This document shows, one piece after another, positions 4,480 to 6,730 of a DNA stretch of 6,730 nt; position 1 is the first letter of the stretch, and each line of letters begins with the position of its first letter. The stretch is taken from assembly GCA_028291845.1 (NCBI GenBank), contig JAQGNM010000430.1:1-6730 (forward strand), written 5' to 3'. Origin of the DNA: Massilia sp. (lineage in GTDB: Bacteria > Pseudomonadota > Gammaproteobacteria > Burkholderiales > Burkholderiaceae_D). Under the pieces are notes generated by a model. The model did no database searches. It was given only the letters and a program-made list of their open reading frames with translations, and had not been told where the DNA came from. The position numbers were made by a program, and so were the translations under genes.

Positions 4480-6513
4480 CTACCTCGACAAATCCACCGC
4501 ATACACCGCAAACCCCTTGCCATCATCGGCCTTCAGCTGCGTCACATTGTCGATCCCCACCGCCTTCGCCAGCGCCAGCTTGTCGGGCGCCGAGTGGAAC
4601 ACCACCGGCCCGGCCGTCTTCACCTTCGCAAAGTGCCAGCTGCGGTTGGCGCCGTGCGCCGCCAGGTTCAGGGTCTTCGCGGCCTTGATCCAGTTGATCA
4701 GCACATCGCGATTGGCGTCCGGTGACGCCAGGATGGTCCTGCTGCCGTCCAGGCCCGGAAAACTGCCGCCGCCGCTGGCGCGGTAGTTATTGGTGGCGAC
4801 GATGAATTCCTGCCCCATCTCGACAGGCTTGCCGCGATACGTCAGCTGGACGATGCGCTGGCCCAGCGGCTTTGTCACGTCGATCTCGTAGCGCAGCTCG
4901 GCGGTGGTGGCGACATCGAAATTAAAACTGGCGAACGATGGGTCGATCAGCTCCTGCGGCGCGCTGTTGGCCGGGTCGATGGTGTGGAAGTGGCGCGCGC
5001 TGTGCTCCAGCCAGGCCTTCAGGCCGGCGCCGTCGACTTTGACGGCGTACAGCGAGTTCGGGTACAGGTACAGGTCGGCGGCATGGTTCATCGCCAGCTT
5101 GCCAGCGGCGACGTCGGTGTAGTCGTTGACGCCCGAAAATCCGCTCTTGAAGGCGGACGCCATCGACAGCACCGGCAGCGCCGCATACTGCGGCAAGTTG
5201 GCCTTGACGTAGCGCGCCACGTAATCGGTCTGGGCGGCGTTGACCGGCGCGATGGCGCTGACGTCGCCGACGTCGGCAAAATAGCTCGACATGCGAAACG
5301 CGCTCTCGCCCACCGGCGTTTTCACGTAGGCGATGGTGGCCGCGTGCTCGCGCGCCACCAGCGCCACCACGCCGGGGTCGGCGGCCACAAAACTCTTGTC
5401 GGCCTGCTGCGCGCCACGCGCCTCGACGGTGGTGCGCTTCTTGTCGATCACCCAGTGGGCGCCGTCCCAGTTCAGGTGCAGGCCGATCACGCCCAGGTGC
5501 TTGCCCCACAGGTTGGCCATGGTGGTCGGCACGCCGTTGACCGTGCCGGCCGCCTTGTCGACGCCGGGCAGGTTGAACTGGGCCACCGCGCTGGCCGCGT
5601 TCGGGAATATCTGGTGCGAGTGACCGATCAGCATGGCGTCGATGCCCGCTACTTTCGACAGGTACCAGTTACCGTTTTCCATCGACGGCGAATACGGACT
5701 GTCGTCCAGGCCCCCGTGCGAGATGGCGACGACGATATCGGCGCCCTCGGCGCGCATCTGCGGCACATACTTTTCAGCCGTCTCGCGAATGCCGACGGTG
5801 TACACCTTGCCGTCGAGCCAGCGCTTGTCCCACTCGACGATGGTGGGCGGGGTGAAGCCGATGATGCCGACCTTGACGATGGTCGTGACCGGCTTGCCGT
5901 CGGCGCCTGACGCGTTAATCTGCTTGTCAATGATGTGGTAAGGCTTGAACAACTGCTTTTTCGTCTTGCTGCTGTAGACGTTGGCCAGCACCTGCGGGAA
6001 GGCCGGACCGGCGCAGCGCGGGGCGCTGGCCTCGACGCCATCGACCTCGAAGTGGCTGCCGGTGACCTGGTTCAGAAACTTCAGGCCGTAGTTGAATTCG
6101 TGGTTGCCGACGCCGCCGCCTTCCATGCCCAGGTGGTTCATCACCTTGTAGACCGACAGGGTCTCCGAGCAGGCGATCGGTTTGACCAGCGCCTGGTAGT
6201 CGGCCAGCGCGGTGCCCTGGATGGTGTCGCCATTGTCGAGCAAGAGCGTGTTGGGGAATTCGGCGCGAGCGCGGGCGATCAGGGTGGCGGCGCGGTCGAG
6301 GCCGAACGACTTGTCTTCGGCGAGTTTATAGTAATCGTAGCCCAGCACGTTGGCGTGGACGTCGGTGGTTTCCAGCACCGCCAGGGTAGCGGTGGCGCCG
6401 GGCGCCAGGCCGGGCTTGAGGCTGGTCGAGGCGCAGCCGGCCAGCAGCAGGGCCGCCATCAGGGGTGTCATCAAGGGAGTCAAGCAGGGCAGAACGGATA
6501 AGCGGATGGTCAT
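4480..6513 (-). CDS. cpdB: 2',3'-cyclic-nucleotide 2'-phosphodiesterase / 3'-nucleotidase CpdB, predicted lipoprotein
   Basis: CpdB hydrolyses 2',3'-cyclic nucleotides to 3'-nucleotides and then to nucleosides and phosphate, outside the cytoplasm, for scavenging. The 677-residue product begins with a signal peptide ending in the lipobox LAGC, giving acylated Cys27. Ala follows the Cys, so outer-membrane sorting is expected. The metallophosphoesterase domain has TTDVHAN (49-55; D51, H53), DNGDTIQG (93-100; D96), GNHEF (136-140), ISHGG (264-268) and GHSHQIFP (297-304). The C-terminal 5'-nucleotidase domain has the CpdB-type LYLYPNSLYAVKV (481-493) and NNYRASGGGSFPG (575-587). E. coli CpdB is 647 residues and periplasmic without a lipid anchor, so the anchor is the notable difference. 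An in-frame TTG at 6537 would add eight residues, but it lies at the predicted transcription start; I prefer the ATG at 6513. No clear Shine-Dalgarno is seen before it. Confidence 0.93.
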   Translation of the reverse strand: MTIRLSVLPCLTPLMTPLMAALLLAGCASTSLKPGLAPGATATLAVLETTDVHANVLGYDYYKLAEDKSFGLDRAATLIARARAEFPNTLLLDNGDTIQGTALADYQALVKPIACSETLSVYKVMNHLGMEGGGVGNHEFNYGLKFLNQVTGSHFEVDGVEASAPRCAGPAFPQVLANVYSSKTKKQLFKPYHIIDKQINASGADGKPVTTIVKVGIIGFTPPTIVEWDKRWLDGKVYTVGIRETAEKYVPQMRAEGADIVVAISHGGLDDSPYSPSMENGNWYLSKVAGIDAMLIGHSHQIFPNAASAVAQFNLPGVDKAAGTVNGVPTTMANLWGKHLGVIGLHLNWDGAHWVIDKKRTTVEARGAQQADKSFVAADPGVVALVAREHAATIAYVKTPVGESAFRMSSYFADVGDVSAIAPVNAAQTDYVARYVKANLPQYAALPVLSMASAFKSGFSGVNDYTDVAAGKLAMNHAADLYLYPNSLYAVKVDGAGLKAWLEHSARHFHTIDPANSAPQELIDPSFASFNFDVATTAELRYEIDVTKPLGQRIVQLTYRGKPVEMGQEFIVATNNYRASGGGSFPGLDGSRTILASPDANRDVLINWIKAAKTLNLAAHGANRSWHFAKVKTAGPVVFHSAPDKLALAKAVGIDNVTQLKADDGKGFAVYAVDLSR

Positions 6514-6545
6514 GGCGATGGCTGGCAGTTTCAACAATGTCGAAC

Positions 6546-6575
6546 ATCATACGGCAGCGCCGCCGCCATCGCCAA
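6546..6575 (-). promoter_or_regulatory. Candidate cpdB promoter
   Basis: Read on the minus strand, TTGGCG (6575-6570; four of six bases of the -35 consensus) lies 18 bases from TATGAT (6551-6546; five of six of the -10). Transcription would start near 6539 and give a leader of about 25 bases to the ATG at 6513. This argues against the upstream TTG start. No operator-like repeat is visible. Confidence 0.45.
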
Positions 6576-6612
6576 GCCAGGCATTAATCCGGTGGCCGGG
6601 CGCCAGCTCCGG

Positions 6613-6618
6613 TATAAT
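6613..6618 (+). promoter_or_regulatory. Consensus -10 box of the prfB promoter
   Basis: TATAAT is a perfect -10 hexamer, 38 bases before the prfB ATG, and predicts a start near 6625 with a leader of about 30 bases. No recognisable -35 lies 16-18 bases upstream, where the sequence is GC-rich. It is divergent from the cpdB promoter, with about 60 bases between the two -10 boxes. Confidence 0.55.
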
Positions 6619-6656
6619 CGTCGGTTCGATTCATACTACGCAAAGAGCATCAAATC

Positions 6657-6730
6657 ATGGAAGCTGAACGCATCAACGCCCTCTCCGCCCTGCTCAACGA
6701 CCTGACCGGTCGCGAAGCCGAACTTCGGAG
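6657..6730 (+). CDS. prfB: Peptide chain release factor 2 (RF2), N-terminal fragment cut by the window edge
   Basis: Only the first 24 codons are present, reading MEAERINALSALLNDLTGRE followed by AELR, which I recognise as the amino end of betaproteobacterial RF2. RF2 ends translation at UGA and UAA and uses a GGQ motif that lies outside the window. In most bacteria prfB is controlled by a programmed +1 frameshift at an in-frame UGA near codon 25, preceded by a Shine-Dalgarno-like stimulator. The last bases here, CTTCGGAG, look like the beginning of that stimulator, so the frameshift site should follow within a few bases of the edge. The start has only a weak AAAGAG Shine-Dalgarno, nine bases before the ATG. 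The gene lies divergent from cpdB. Confidence 0.85.
   Translation, partial: MEAERINALSALLNDLTGREAELR

Noticed and set aside
4474..4480. G-tracts (on the minus strand two G5 runs four bases apart) as a G-quadruplex
   Set aside because: Only two runs of sufficient length lie close together; the arms of the REP element explain the G-richness better.
4115..4786. Plus-strand open frame running from DUF2288 through the REPIN into cpdB
   Set aside because: It is out of frame with DUF2288, crosses a repeat and ends antisense to cpdB; no coherent domain is visible. The same holds for the smaller frames starting inside the repeat.
4984..5910. 308-codon plus-strand open frame opposite cpdB
   Set aside because: It is antisense to well-conserved cpdB and rich in Val/Gly/Arg/His without motifs. 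The frame at 5935-6501 is rejected for the same reason.
6514..6537. TTG start adding eight residues to CpdB
   Set aside because: It coincides with the predicted transcription start and has no Shine-Dalgarno; the ATG at 6513 gives a normal lipoprotein signal peptide.

Overview
The window is about 65% GC or higher by eye, densely packed with genes, and looks like a betaproteobacterial chromosome, most likely Oxalobacteraceae (Massilia, Duganella or Janthinobacterium type). The assignment rests on three things: an RpfE-type gene directly upstream of recJ, the start of prfB at the right edge, and general protein resemblance. The genus is inferred, not proven.

Left part (73-2811, + strand): an RpfE-family / phosphoglycerate-mutase-like protein of unknown biochemical role, followed 24 bases later by recJ, the single-strand-specific 5'-3' DNA exonuclease. 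The two are probably co-transcribed. The first gene may be translated from a leaderless mRNA, because a TACAAT box sits 6 bases before its ATG.

Middle part (2812-4367, + strand): an Xre/MbcA/ParS-type antitoxin gene, a RES-domain toxin gene with a TTG start 2 bases after the antitoxin stop, and a small DUF2288 gene 11 bases further on. The promoter before the antitoxin carries alternating GGAGT/ACTCC half-sites stepped at exactly 11 bases. They cover the -10 box and the ribosome binding site, which is the layout expected for an autoregulated toxin-antitoxin operon.

Convergence zone (4368-4479): a REPIN-like element. Two imperfect palindromes lie in inverted orientation around a 37-base spacer, and together they can fold into one 30-bp stem. 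It lies between the convergent DUF2288 and cpdB genes.

Right part (4480-6730): cpdB on the minus strand, encoding a 2',3'-cyclic-nucleotide phosphodiesterase / 3'-nucleotidase that here carries a lipoprotein signal instead of a plain periplasmic one. A short divergent promoter region follows, then the first 24 codons of prfB (release factor 2). The window ends just where the autoregulatory +1 frameshift site of prfB would be expected.

The toxin-antitoxin, DUF2288 and cpdB block, with the REP element, therefore lies between housekeeping genes (recJ and prfB). I see no transposase, integrase, tRNA, rRNA or CRISPR array, and no gene-free stretch over 300 bases.
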